Shown here: in pieces, positions 35,401 to 42,310 of the stretch
Position numbering within the stretch: position 1 is the first letter of the stretch
How the letters are laid out: every line of letters starts with the position of its first letter
Assembly (NCBI GenBank): GCA_934045075.1
Contig: OW203727.1
Location: 11,819,501-11,883,500 of the forward strand
Length of the DNA: 64,000 nt
Origin: Yponomeuta sedellus
Lineage: Eukaryota; Arthropoda; Insecta; Lepidoptera; Yponomeutidae
Reading direction: 5' to 3'
Position numbers and translations under genes: made by a program
Notes under the pieces: model-generated
Told to the model about the DNA's origin: nothing
Databases searched by the model: none
Seen by the model: the letters and a program-made list of their open reading frames with translations, nothing else

Positions 35401-38400
35401 TCTAGACAAACCTCTGATACAGTATTCGATAGACGCAGCCTGCAGGCACGCCAGTTCGAACTTTGTTTTTTATAATTGTAGAAAAAGCTAAAAGGTAATA
35501 CTTACAAATCCTACGATTCAATTTAGCTTAACTCGGTGTGCCTAGTGTACGTTCCCTTCAGTTACAAATCTTTCAGTCTAGTAACTCCAGTTGATAATTA
35601 GATTACAAGTACTTAATTACTATAAAATAAGGCTGAAGCAATAGGTGCTAAGAAGTAATACCTTTTATTATTAGCTCACCGAACTGAAACTGATATTATG
35701 TAATCTAGTAAACATTAATCACGTCGCAAACAGAACATAAAGTCTTAACTGTATCTCAAGGAGGGTAGGCAGTGACCAGAGTCTGCCACTTGCCACAATT
35801 GTGGCAGATCTCTTTCGCTTCATCAGCGTTCATTAGTCGTTGCACCCACGCACCAAGTTTTTGGTTTCAAGTTTTGGGTACTTTTCGTCCCCTTTTTGGG
35901 TAAAGTACGTCCGTCCAGTACTGGCCCTAACAGCCACATCCGCTCGATATATTCGTGATATTATTTCGTCAATATGTAAGAATGTTCTTACGTGCAGCAT
36001 GCGGTCTCAGTCACACAATTTATATTTTAAATTATTATAATTAAATGAGCAAAGTGGTAGAAGTAGCCTAGAGAATTAGATTACGGCCATTCCGTGAAAA
36101 ATTTTTTTGTCGTGTACGTAGTTTTTGAATGAAAATTGTTTACAAAATTATTAATTTGAAATCCGATTGTCTCAATTAAAAACTAACATACAGATAAGAA
36201 AAATGTGTCTTGAATGTCCGCAATTTTATTATCGATCTACCCTGAGACACATTTATCAAAGCTTTTTACAAATTTTATTACAATCACTAAAAATATTAAA
36301 GTGTGCGAACGAAGCCGAATGCTCGACGTAAGAATATTCATACCAATCACGTACCTTATAGCTGTGCCCCGCGGTGTTACCCCCGGTTCATCGATTTTCC
36401 CATGGAAATAAGATATTTTCCCGCAGTAAAACGTAGCCTTTGTGTTAATCCGAGGTATCAGTTAACTCCTTACCAAATTTTATTAAAATCGCTCCAGCCG
36501 TTTAGACGTGAAGAAGTAACAAACATACACACTCACAAACTATCACCTTTATAATATTAGTGTGAAGTGTGATAAAGTAGGCGCATGATCGTAGAAAGTG
36601 CCAACGGCAGAAGATTTTTGATGGGGTGCATTAAGGAGTCTAAAGAAGATAATGCCCCTTATTTGAAAATGGATAATACTACCCATTTCATGCTCACTGT
36701 CTGGTCGGAAAAGGGATTTTATTGTCCGCCGGTAGCAAATCGGATTACATGAATGTAGCGTAGCTTATGGCTTACAGTTTTGGAAACGCAGTTTTCATCT
36801 GCTCTTGGAATTAGTTCTGTTTGAATTGCTTGAGGCAGAGAATCGTACCGCCTTTGATTAAGTTTTGTGTAGGTAATTAAATAAAAATATACATATATTT
36901 TGTAAGACTTTCGTATTTCACACAAACAATTGTGGAATAATTATTTGGGAAACGATAGTAAAGTTAAAAACCTTAAAAAAAATCTTTGGAAAATTGTTGT
37001 GTATATAATTGAATGTATTGCAAGAAGTTTGTTGAATTAAAAACTATGTTCCAAGACATCCCGTTTGTTGAATGGTAATATACAACGACATCAATTTACA
37101 ATTTTCATCTTAAGGCGCTGAATGGAAACAAACTGAAAAATCTTAATATCTGTGATATGTATTTTTAGAAAGTTAGTATCAACATCCTTTAATCGATTTT
37201 CGCTAAAAACGGCCGTTTTCTAAGAGTAGTGGTTTAATTATTTGTAAATTTATGATGTTTACTTTTTGAGAAAAACGTATTATAAAACAAATCATGATTT
37301 TACCTATTTTTATTTTTAATGCACTAACCCGTGCTAAGGAACAAATTTAAAAACCTATTTAGAGGCTAAAAATTTCACCCATGCCGGGATTCGAACCCGC
37401 AACCTCTGTCTATCCGTGCCAGCGCTCTACCAATTGAGCCAATGGGCGACTCACGGCATGAGTGAAATTTCGAACCTCTTTACACTATTATCTGTATTAC
37501 GTATAAGCAGCGACATATGACTTAAGCAAATTGCATTACTTACAGCCCCGACTACCTACTTTGCAGTTACGTTTAACATCGGAACGATATCACTGTACCC
37601 ACAGGATTATACTATTTTATTTTTAATGCACCAACCCGTGCTAAGGAACCAATTTAAAAACCTATTTAGAGGCTAAAAATTTCACCCATGCCGGGATTCG
37701 AACCCGCAACCTCTGGCTATCCGTGCCAGCGCTCTACAGTGGGTACAGTGATATCGTTCCGATGTTAAACCTAACTGCAAAGTAGGTAGTCGGGGCTGTA
37801 AGTAATGCAATTTGCATTACTTACACCCCCGACGTCAGATGTCGCTGCTTGTACGTAATACAGAGAATAGTGTAAAGAGGTTCGAAATTTCACAGATGCC
37901 GTGAGTCGCCCATTGGCTCAATTGGTAGAGCGCTGGCATGGATAGCCAGAGGTTGCGGGTTCGAATCCCGGCATGGGTGAAATTTTTAGCCTCTAAACAG
38001 GTTTTTAAATCATGATTTTTCTTTCATTGGCGCTAGTTAGCACCTCAAAGCGCCTTAAGTCGGACAACATTATCAAAATTGTTTTAATAATGTAAAAAAG
38101 TGTTAGCTGCATTCGTAGGCTGCATTTAAAGCAACGATGCGCCGCACCATATTCCCAAAGCTTTGTAGAGTGGAGCGTAGCACCGCCGGTGCCCGGCACC
38201 GTGTAATAAGTAGCTAAACCTGCCTGTGAACCTGTAGTACATTACTTAAAAGCTGATTGGTTTATTTACTAAAATACGATTCCTAAAAACACTCCTTAGA
38301 TACAGTTTTAATTATGCTCCTTTGAGAAGTATTGTAGAGCAATCGTTTTTTTTATATACATTGGCCTCTACATCTACGTAATGAGATGATTTATACAGCG

Positions 38401-41400
38401 TCCAGTGGCATCTTCACTCACACTAGATGGGTGAAGGGACCACTCGGACGCTGCAGTGCTTGACACATTGTTTTATTGGTGTAGGCTTGCCCAGCACCTG
38501 TGTTATCCTGACAGCTTAGTTAGCCTAGCCTACAGGAAAGACTAGTCAATACATGCGAAGCCAATCAAACCGCGGGTTTTCTCACGATGTTTTCCTTCAC
38601 AGTTAGCGTGTGGCATTGCAACTACAATTTCGCAAATGTACATAACTTTGAAGTTAAACATAGTTATTGGTACATGCCCGCCTTGGGGATCGAACCTGGG
38701 TCTCTCGCTTGCGAGTCCATTGTTCTACTTACTGGGCTACAACCGATCGTTCTGTTACAAATAATCTAGTATTGCAATACAGTATTGGTCAGAACTTCAT
38801 ACAACTTAATTCGAGCGTTTTAAACTCGCTTCTCTCCTAACGCTAGTTCATAGTATGAAAAAACACCCCACGTGACCCGTCCATGAATCTGTCATGCTAC
38901 TATAATGCACTAACAGAATCCAGGCCCTAGTTACCATAGTACAGGGTCTCCTAGTTTCACCAGGTCAAGTGACTGTGCTGTGTGGAAGCTATTAGATAGA
39001 TAGATAGAGAACACTTTAATGCACATATTAAAATATTACTAGTACAACCATGATTCTTAAATCTGAGTAATGTTATACAATTGGTGGTCTTATCGCTAAG
39101 AGCGATCCCTTCCAGAGAACCTTTGGATGGATTATTATTATAATAGCTGTTATTATTTTTTAGCAGTTACGTTTTTTTGAATTTTATTTTATGCATTTTT
39201 ATGATCTACCGTAATATAACATCGGAAACTATAAATTTCCAAAATGGGTCTTTTCTGACATGCCATTTATTTCCAGCTGGATGAGATGGAAGAGTTGCTG
39301 GCCCTGCGCGAGACCCGCTCGCCCGTGCGCCTGCGCTTCGGCCGCCGCTCCGCTGAACGTGTTGTGCCCCATATCTTCCCCCAAGAGGTAAGTTTTTCTT
39401 TAAAGGATTACCTCAGTTCCTGAAACATCCCAATTAGAGTCGCCGTCTGGCTATACTAGTCCACTGCTGGACATAGCCCTCCCCATTGAATTTTACGTAA
39501 GTATACCTAAAATTCAATGCCCTCCCCTAATGAGCGCCATAGCCCCCAATTAGAGTCTTGTTCAAAAAACGAAATTCCTTAAAACAATTCTCAGAGGCAG
39601 TTGGAATAGCCTATGGTAAGGGGAAAGACACAAGATTCTACACCTTATTTACATTACATAAGTCATGCTACAGATAGATCTCGGAAGGCAGAGACCAGCT
39701 TTGCCACTTACAAAGATCCCAACAAGTATCTTTCGCTTTTAGATCCTAATTTTTATTTCATTAGTTATTATTTGCCGTTTAAACACGGCAAAATCTGTAT
39801 TTGTATCCTCAAAACAAGTTTAGGAAACTTTCCTTTGAAACTTATCCGGTCGTTATTAATTAATTAACACCAAAGAAAGTCTTCAAACAAAAAAAACTTT
39901 ATTAATCTATCGATAGAACCTCTCAGCAAACCCGTCGGCTTCGTTCCTGCACCGGACTATGACCGTACTCGAAGTAGGTATTTCTTCTTATTGCGGCGTA
40001 CCTACTTTCCTAAATGAAGATTCATCACGAACTGAAAGAACGGCGTCCGGAATAACAGACCTATCTCGGATGAGGCAACCCCAATCACATTACAGCATTA
40101 GTCAGATTAGATTACTTACTTAGTAACCTACCGTAACTCACTACTACCGGGCAAATAAGGTTACATCAAAAAACATCAGAGGAGTGAGGCGGAGCTCCCC
40201 GTAACGTCATCTTATAAGGTAAAAACCTCTGTCCTGTCCATTCCTAACACGTGACCTATTGATAGGTTCATAAAGCTGCGTGATCGAGCGTAAACCGCGC
40301 GTAATGAAGTATTCGCCCTAACAAGCCCCCATTCTCTCTTTTACGATAATTCGCCCTTTACGACGACTGACCTGGCAACAATCACAGATCTCACCTGGAG
40401 CTGATTGGGCCTGAGAGGGCTATAAAATATTATTCATTAGTAATACGTCACGGGCGGCGTCGGTCGGCATGCATGCTCCCCCTTGGCTCCCCCATTACCG
40501 GCTCTCTTTGCTCATGATAATAAATGTACTTTGTCCGGACTTTCTTTATTCGTTCGGTGCTATGTTTGGCACAAATAGTTTCGAAGTTTAGACGTAACGA
40601 TAGCAGCGAGGCGGGAAATTTAAAAGTTTCCGTAATTTTTGCATGTTGCAGCTAAAGTAGGCTATCATCGTTTAAATTTATTGTTCCCGAGAATTAAACA
40701 TGCTGGCACATGAAAGATTGCACAGCATACGCTACATTACCTAATATACAAACACATAAAACCGTTTTAATTAGGTATCTTTCTTGTAGCTAGTTCTGTC
40801 TGTACATATTTTCCGGTTTGCTAAAGTACAAGTGCTTTGTGATAAATGTATCTAACCTAATTCAAATTCAAGAAACAGCGTGTATGATTTTCTGAGACAA
40901 ATAAACTATTGTTGTTTTTATTCTATTTGGTCGACATAAGTCCGCTTGGGGCGCCCCTTAGGTACCGGCCTATGCGCTAACATTCGCTCGATATATTTGT
41001 TTCGACATTCTGTCTTCCTTCATTCTTTCAATATGTCCAATCCGAAGCAACATGTCTTGCGTAATTAGATGGTCTGCACATTATCTTGCAGTCCACAATC
41101 TTCTCTAATCATGTTATGGGGTATCTGTTTACACAATAGCGTGATTAGCGAACGTGTTCTTTACATGTACCTACGTACTTTTCGTAGTATTATATTTAAT
41201 TATCTTCTACCAGTATTCTTACACTTGCTATAAAACCTGTCAAGAAAACATTGAAAATAAATCTATATCTCAATGCATGAAATATCCGTGCCGTGTGGAT
41301 TGCGTTAAGCCGTATATTTCATGCGTTTTGGTAAATTTATACACAGTCGACAGCCGGTCAATATTTACATTCATGTTGCAAACTCATCCTTAACGTAACC

Positions 41401-42310
41401 GATTAGATTGCCCGATTGTGACGGTTGAGGTGCTGTCGACTGTACCCACCCAAATAGTCATGTAGTTTAGTTTGTTGTTGACGTATGCGCAGGAACAAGA
41501 GCGAGACGCCCGAGCCCCGTCGATGCGCCTGCGATTCGGCCGCCGATCAGACAACAACATGTTCTTGATGCCATTCGAGGTAAGGAGGAATTTCGAGATT
41601 CGATTTGCCTTTATAAGTAAAGGTAAACATCGTGAGGAAACCGGAGTCGCTAATATACTTCAGCGCTTTGCCAATGTCCGGTGAACACGCGTGGTAATTA
41701 ACCCCTCTCTCTCTGTCTTTCTCTGAGAGAAGAAAAAAAAGGTAAAAAGCAGCATCCACAGGCAAAGAAATTTACTTACGATTACACTCATAAAAATACA
41801 AGGTTTTCATCTCTAAATCTCTAATTATATATTCTTTTTGTTGCACTATACTAAGGACAATTTTAAAAACCTAATTAGAGGCTAAAAATTCCGCCCATGC
41901 CCATTAGCTCAGTTGGGAGAGCGCTGGTACGGTTAGCCAGAGGTCACGGGTTCGAATCCCGGCATGGGCGGATTTTTTAGCTTCTATTTAGTTTTTTTAT
42001 TAATCATCTCTAAGTTATTTTTTGTCTACGCCAATATTTTACTATATTTTCATACATTCAATTTTAGTCACTGTAACGTCCAATAAAGAATATTCTATCT
42101 GGCTGTTTCGAGTTGTTGGAACGTCGCCGCCAACTAGTAAAATTACCCCTCGATGTACATCGCGACAAACTGTATTAGAAATAATTGAAAAATTCAATGT
42201 GTCAGGCAGTATTTGTGTGGGTTGTAACTGAAGATTGTTTGTTGCAGTCGACTCTACCCAAGGACGTGAAGGCGAGCGGCTCCTCGGAAGACGACAGGCA
42301 ACAGGATTAG
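14385..42310 (+). CDS. sNPF: short neuropeptide F (sNPF) precursor, five coding exons
   Basis: Whole gene span. The coding sequence joins 14385-14481, 24716-24903, 39277-39387, 41493-41579 and 42248-42310 (546 nt, 181 residues plus stop). Every junction has AG/GT splice sites. Intron 1 is phase 1 and the other three are phase 0. Residues 1 to about 24-26 form a secretory signal peptide. Three amidated peptides are visible: SVRSPSRRLRF (72-82), TRSPVRLRF (108-116) and APSMRLRF (140-147), each followed by Gly-Arg-Arg, the amidation donor plus dibasic cleavage site. The RLRF-amide C-terminus is the sNPF family signature, and these three sequences match my memory of lepidopteran sNPFs. The family acts through a G-protein-coupled receptor in feeding, growth and metabolic signalling. 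The product should be processed in the secretory pathway of neurons and endocrine cells. No transcription start or poly(A) site could be fixed. Confidence 0.95.
14700..14792 (+). mobile_element. LINE-type 3' end in sNPF intron 1
   Basis: ATGTATTAGATGTACACATT, TTATATCTGGCAATAAACAA, then (TTTGTC)-like tail units. Confidence 0.45.
14875..15094. mobile_element. candidate short-TIR element in intron 1
   Basis: TAGATGGCGCTG (14875-14886) and its reverse complement CAGCGCCATCTA (15083-15094) bound 220 bp of non-coding sequence. No second copy is in this window, so the call is weak. Confidence 0.35.
15120..16217. other. sNPF intron 1, no feature recognised
   Basis: AT-rich, no open frame of note, no repeat recognised. 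Confidence 0.5.
16218..16437 (-). pseudogene. LINE family L, reverse transcriptase C-terminus
   Basis: The minus frame reads SGRAGKGSARWTYFDKIGD, then MNVDEAKVICQDRGSGSPW and ends YPSGVQA, stop. The same protein end is seen at 47.8, 28.1, 35.8, 60.5 and 20.8 kb. The GKGRPRWTYVDQI block is the tail region that follows the reverse transcriptase in RTE/CR1-like elements. Confidence 0.75.
16440..17920. other. sNPF intron 1; one dispersed repeat and an unassigned 76-codon frame
   Basis: 17010-17160 (TATTACTCGCTAACCTGTAA to CAATCAACCGTTTAGCCG) has a diverged copy at 56345-56465. The plus open frame 17589-17819 is unrecognised and not supported as a gene. Confidence 0.35.
17925..18140 (+). repeat. 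degenerate tandem repeat
   Basis: Recurring CATTTCAGGTGACACTTATC-like units with TCTAAGTCATAG-like spacers. Unit length is irregular, roughly 50-60 bp, with clear decay. Confidence 0.6.
18270..18452 (-). mobile_element. 5S-type SINE (family C), 3' half
   Basis: ATCAACCCTTGTATGTCCCC, CTGCTGGAGCGCGGGTCTC, AGTCCGGGTTGGTAGAGG, AGACAGTGGCGAGTTTTACTG. It abuts a family B SINE at its right edge. Confidence 0.8.
18454..18838 (-). mobile_element. SINE family B, full length
   Basis: Runs from CTACGTAATGAGATAATTTA to the inverted B box GGATCAAACCTGGGTCTC and A box region. Reverse complement of the 6622-7026 copy. Confidence 0.85.
18850..19625. other. sNPF intron 1, no feature recognised
   Basis: AT-rich unique sequence. 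Confidence 0.45.
19635..19880 (+). mobile_element. SINE family B variant 3' part, followed by SINE D fragment
   Basis: CTCAGCGCTTGAAATTCCCA to CCGCAGTGGACGTTAATAGG (19641-19740). Then ATTGGCGGCCTTATTGCTAA at 19816 marks a family D fragment. Confidence 0.65.
19885..20814. other. sNPF intron 1, no gene recognised
   Basis: The minus open frame 20209-20418 (69 codons) has protein-like composition but no recognised family and no splice support. Confidence 0.35.
20815..20895 (+). pseudogene. LINE family L, extreme 3' end
   Basis: AAGCGAAGGTGATCTGTCAG, TGGCAGTCCCTGGTCTCTGC, TACCCATCTGGGATACAGGC then GTAAGGTTAT. Same end as the copies at 48.0 and 60.6 kb. Confidence 0.8.
20896..21137 (+). repeat. 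(TATG)n microsatellite grown from a LINE tail
   Basis: About 240 bp of TATG units, with one variant (ATGAATG near 21023), starting exactly where the LINE 3' end stops. The CMYV-type open frames across it are artefacts. Confidence 0.97.
21230..22560. other. sNPF intron 1, no feature recognised
   Basis: AT-rich. GT-rich stretch near 22446-22466. No coding signal. Confidence 0.45.
22568..22738 (-). mobile_element. SINE family B variant, 3' part
   Basis: GTAGCCTAGAAATGTCCCAC, CTTCTCTCAGACAGAGTATG, GCCCACTGCGGATTAGCAAT, TCTCACGATGTTTTCCTTC. Confidence 0.7.
22742..22985 (-). mobile_element. tRNA-derived SINE family E
   Basis: The minus-sense head CGGTGACGCAGCGGTTTGGC with B box GGGTTCGATCCCCGG resembles a tRNA. 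The body includes ATCTATGTATTTATTGTATT and the end is TAATATGTCCATGAATAT. A rearranged copy is at 55978-56285. Confidence 0.7.
23048..23135 (-). mobile_element. SINE family B head only
   Basis: CATGCCCGCACTGGAAATCG with AACCAGTACCTCTCGCTTCC, the inverted tRNA-like head seen at 6622. Confidence 0.6.
23389..23525. repeat. dispersed repeat F, copy 1
   Basis: TTTTATTCAAAGTAGC, GAAACTGCGGCT, AATGAACGTTACAATTC and ATGGACAAAAAAACTCCAAA in common with 47088-47215, nearly base for base. Confidence 0.75.
23555..23715 (-). mobile_element. tRNA-like SINE family G
   Basis: CACTAGGATACCCTGTGTCG, GGGAACCAGAAACAACGACA, inverted B box GGGTTTCGAACCCGGGAA. Relatives are at 31312-31470 and 62398-62425. Confidence 0.65.
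23945..24126 (-). mobile_element. Helitron-type or related non-autonomous element
   Basis: Begins CTAGCTGACCCAGCGAACTT, contains AAATCGGTTCAGCTGCTC and ends with TTTATATTATAAGATA. In minus sense it ends in CTAG, as Helitrons do. Confidence 0.45.
24305..24680 (+). mobile_element. RTE-like LINE 3' ends, two blocks
   Basis: 24308-24435 (GCATGCGGGTTGGGGATCGC, GGAATTGTACTGCAGGGGGC) and 24485-24680 (TTGGAGTAAACGTGTCCTTG to GTCCAGCAGTGGACTAGTAT). Relatives are at 46115-46280 and 58960-59185. They end 35 bp before sNPF exon 2. Confidence 0.6.
24716..24903 (+). CDS. sNPF: sNPF coding exon 2: spacer and sNPF-1
   Basis: The acceptor CCCGCAG ends at 24715 and the donor GTAAGT starts at 24904. The split codon (T from exon 1 plus CG) gives Ser33. 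Residues 34-69 are an Ala/Gly/Leu-rich spacer, followed by Arg-Lys (70-71) as the cleavage site. SVRSPSRRLRF comes next, then Gly83 and Arg84-Arg85, then the acidic spacer SDPDMPPQTP. The peptide has its own internal Arg-Arg (78-79), so a shorter product is possible. The exon is very GC-rich and ends in phase 0. Confidence 0.95.
25055..25130 (+). repeat. short minisatellite, unit about 15 bp, in intron 2
   Basis: GGTCACTTCGTT-type units repeat about five times. The period is a multiple of three, which keeps the 105-codon frame 25004-25321 open. That frame is not supported as coding. Confidence 0.7.
25330..27835. other. sNPF intron 2, mostly unrecognised; G-run and one hairpin
   Basis: A run of 14 G at about 25827-25840. 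CACTTTCTATTTAACATGA (27358-27376) is inverted at 27401-27419. No gene recognised; the minus frame 26230-26490 is unassigned. Confidence 0.4.
27840..27985 (+). mobile_element. SINE family B variant, 3' part
   Basis: AAATACCACTCGCTTACTGT, GGTGGGCACGCGTGGTGATC, TGCTCTACAGTGGGATGTAT. Confidence 0.6.
28060..28278 (+). pseudogene. LINE family L, C-terminal fragment, frameshifted
   Basis: GCATGCAACGACTAATGAAT, GGCAGTCCCTGCATCTGCTC and TCTGGGATACAGGCGTG match the copies at 47.9 and 60.5 kb, with stops and shifts. Confidence 0.7.
28409..28588. repeat. GC-rich foldback insertion
   Basis: CAACTGCAAGCGTCGAC (28437-28453) is inverted at 28546-28562. Between them, GCTGCCG-type and GTTGACGGC-type motifs recur in both orientations. 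It interrupts the SINE between GGGCCTTAA and CCCTAAGTTATC. No coding content, and much richer in GC than anything nearby. Confidence 0.75.
28624..29023 (+). pseudogene. R1/Jockey-like LINE 3' fragment inserted in the SINE
   Basis: The plus frame reads NKHLHAMGLTDIPLCRGC and LKEDEGPATCPFTVRAWKC, the Cys-rich stretch that follows the RNase H domain in R1-like and Jockey-like elements. GCCTCTGACAT is duplicated at 28613-28623 and 29024-29034. The tail is AACTAACTAA. 5' truncated, with a stop in the conserved TGH region. Confidence 0.75.
29385..29860. other. sNPF intron 2, no gene recognised
   Basis: AT-rich, with a TAGATA/TATAGATAC tract at 29389-29405 that may be a family D tail. Confidence 0.35.
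29864..30027 (+). mobile_element. tRNA-derived SINE family A, single unit
   Basis: A box TAGCTCAGTTGGGAGAGCGC; B box GGTTCAAGTC. The tail is TTAGCCTCTAAATAGG then GCACGGGCATTAAAAATAAA. It runs into TATAATCATGTG, the beginning of the linker that joins dimers elsewhere. Confidence 0.85.
30285..30962 (+). pseudogene. piggyBac-like transposase remnant, internally deleted and frameshifted
   Basis: N-terminal part (about 30297-30430): YTLHEVLALLEDKEFEPQ, then EPSEPAIDSDQDSGDEEG, an acidic start as in piggyBac/PGBD3-like transposases. A shifted frame continues TGRQFNAGCEVV. At about 30705-30800 QPQMYATFLNCAEP and ISTEELKAFIAIPILSDHY match the start of the catalytic DDE/DDD domain. Then the sequence jumps to the C-terminal Cys-rich domain: RRKCALEMCKRQTRLQC, CNKCDVGLCASCYQ (30836-30930). 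The central catalytic aspartates are absent. It lies in sNPF intron 2. Confidence 0.75.
31145..31165. repeat. palindrome GGTGCCATATGGCACC
   Basis: A 16 bp perfect palindrome near the right side of the piggyBac remnant. It may be part of the element's sub-terminal repeat, but I cannot define the ends. Confidence 0.4.
31312..31470 (-). mobile_element. SINE family G
   Basis: CACACTCGGATACCCTGTGT, GGAACCAGAAACAACGATAT, inverted B box GGGATTCGAACCAGAG. Same as 23555-23715. Confidence 0.7.
31940..32016. repeat. inverted repeat, arms of 39 and 34 bp
   Basis: GGATTTAATGACTATTAATG begins the left arm (31940-31978). The right arm (31983-32016) is its reverse complement except for a 4 bp TACT present only on the left. 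Confidence 0.85.
32020..32890. other. sNPF intron 2, no gene recognised
   Basis: AT-rich. The plus frame 32667-32954 runs into a SINE and is not supported. Confidence 0.4.
32898..32978 (+). mobile_element. SINE family A, 5'-truncated unit
   Basis: GGCACGCATAGCCAGAGGTC, GGGTTCGAATCCCGGCATGG, TTAGCCTCTAAATAGGTTTT. Confidence 0.8.
33072..33431 (-). other. unassigned 119-codon open frame in intron 2
   Basis: The longest non-repeat, non-exon frame in the intron. Balanced composition with a Lys-rich C-terminal third (KSKTLAKILKPFMKET). No motif recognised, no clear splice sites, and no neighbour supports a function. It could be an old transposon or retrogene fragment. Confidence 0.2.
33440..35740. 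other. sNPF intron 2, dispersed repeat traces
   Basis: 34025-34075 (TTAGCTGATGCCCGCGACTT) resembles a Helitron-like or other dispersed end. 34300-34325 is a family D piece. 34620-34690 (TTTTTCCGACGTTTTGGCAC) is a repeat type I have seen widely in Lepidoptera. Nothing coding. Confidence 0.35.
35745..35935 (-). pseudogene. LINE family L, 3' fragment
   Basis: CTGTATCTCAAGGAGGGTAG, GCAGATCTCTTTCGCTTCAT, CAGCGTTCATTAGTCGTTGC: reverse complement of the 60.5 kb copy, diverged. Confidence 0.65.
36357..36565 (-). mobile_element. non-autonomous Helitron
   Basis: In minus sense it starts TCACACTAATATTATAAAGG, contains CGTCTAAACGGCTGGAGCG, has the GGTAACACCGCGGGGCACAG 3' block, and ends AGCTATA in place of AGCTAGT, so the CTAG is mutated. 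Confidence 0.65.
36570..37300. other. sNPF intron 2, no feature recognised
   Basis: AT-rich unique sequence. Confidence 0.45.
37308..38012. mobile_element. SINE family A, inverted dimer plus direct unit (palindromic locus)
   Basis: The minus-strand dimer (37308-37737) has two tRNA-like units joined by the linker. It is followed head to head at 37738 by a plus-strand linker and tRNA-like unit (A box TGGCTCAATTGGTAGAGC near 37914; B box GGTTCGAATCC near 37959). Both outer edges are the same tail. Confidence 0.85.
38362..38745 (-). mobile_element. SINE family B, full length
   Basis: CTACGTAATGAGATGATTTA to GGATCGAACCTGGGTCTC, with CACAGTTAGCGTGTGGCATT inside. Same as 18454-18838. Confidence 0.85.
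38880..39130. mobile_element. SINE fragment followed by SINE family D
   Basis: 38935-38990 (CCATAGTACAGGGTCTCCTA, CAAGTGACTGTGCTGTGTGG). Then TAGATAGATAGATAGAGAAC at 38993 with CACTTTAATGCAC and GATCCCTTCCAGAGAACC: family D in minus orientation with a short TAGA tail. It ends about 145 bp before sNPF exon 3. Confidence 0.65.
39277..39387 (+). CDS. sNPF: sNPF coding exon 3: sNPF-2
   Basis: The acceptor TTTCCAG ends at 39276 and the donor GTAAGT starts at 39388. The exon is exactly 37 codons, phase 0 at both ends. An acidic spacer (residues 96-107) precedes TRSPVRLRF, Gly117 and Arg118-Arg119. No dibasic pair sits directly before the peptide. The nearest basic residue is Arg106, followed by Glu107, so the mature N-terminus is uncertain: it could start at Glu107, or at Thr108 after trimming. 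The remainder, SAERVVPHIFPQE, is spacer. Confidence 0.95.
39450..39545 (-). mobile_element. RTE-like LINE 3' end fragment
   Basis: CTATACTAGTCCACTGCTGG and GCCCTCCCCTAATGAGCGCC, reverse complement of the block at 24625-24680. Confidence 0.65.
39550..41490. other. sNPF intron 3, no repeat dominating; GC-richer patch at about 40430-40500
   Basis: 40445-40500 (CGTCACGGGCGGCGTCGGTC onward) stands out from AT-rich flanks and may be a conserved regulatory piece. Unproven. Confidence 0.3.
41493..41579 (+). CDS. sNPF: sNPF coding exon 4: sNPF-3
   Basis: The acceptor GCGCAG ends at 41492 and the donor GTAAGG starts at 41580. The exon is 29 codons, phase 0 at both ends. EQERDAR leads to a single-Arg cleavage site (Arg139). 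APSMRLRF follows, then Gly148 and Arg149-Arg150, and a spacer rich in Asn, Met and Phe. The similarity of exons 2 to 4 (one RLRF-GRRS unit each, phase-0 joints on both sides of exons 3 and 4) suggests the units arose by exon duplication. Confidence 0.95.
41610..41740 (+). mobile_element. SINE family B variant, decayed
   Basis: AAACATCGTGAGGAAACC, CTTCAGCGCTTTGCCAATG, GAACACGCGTGGTAATTAA. Confidence 0.5.
41830..42000 (+). mobile_element. SINE family A with inverted tail at its left edge (intron 4)
   Basis: The inverted tail (TGCACTATACTAAGGACAAT to TTCCGCCCATGCC) is directly followed by a plus-strand unit: A box TAGCTCAGTTGGGAGAGC, B box GGTTCGAATCC, then the direct tail. The two tails form an inverted repeat of about 38 bp. 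Confidence 0.85.
42248..42310 (+). CDS. sNPF: sNPF coding exon 5: acidic C-terminal tail and stop
   Basis: The acceptor TTTGTTGCAG ends at 42247. Twenty codons of a Ser/Asp-rich tail follow (STLPKDVKAS...DDRQQD), with the stop codon TAG at 42308-42310. There is no further RLRF unit. The start of the 3' untranslated region follows directly. Confidence 0.9.
   Translation, partial: STLPKDVKASGSSEDDRQQD

Noticed and set aside
36303..36554. 83-codon plus frame
   Set aside because: Lies over the minus-strand Helitron; a repeat reading.
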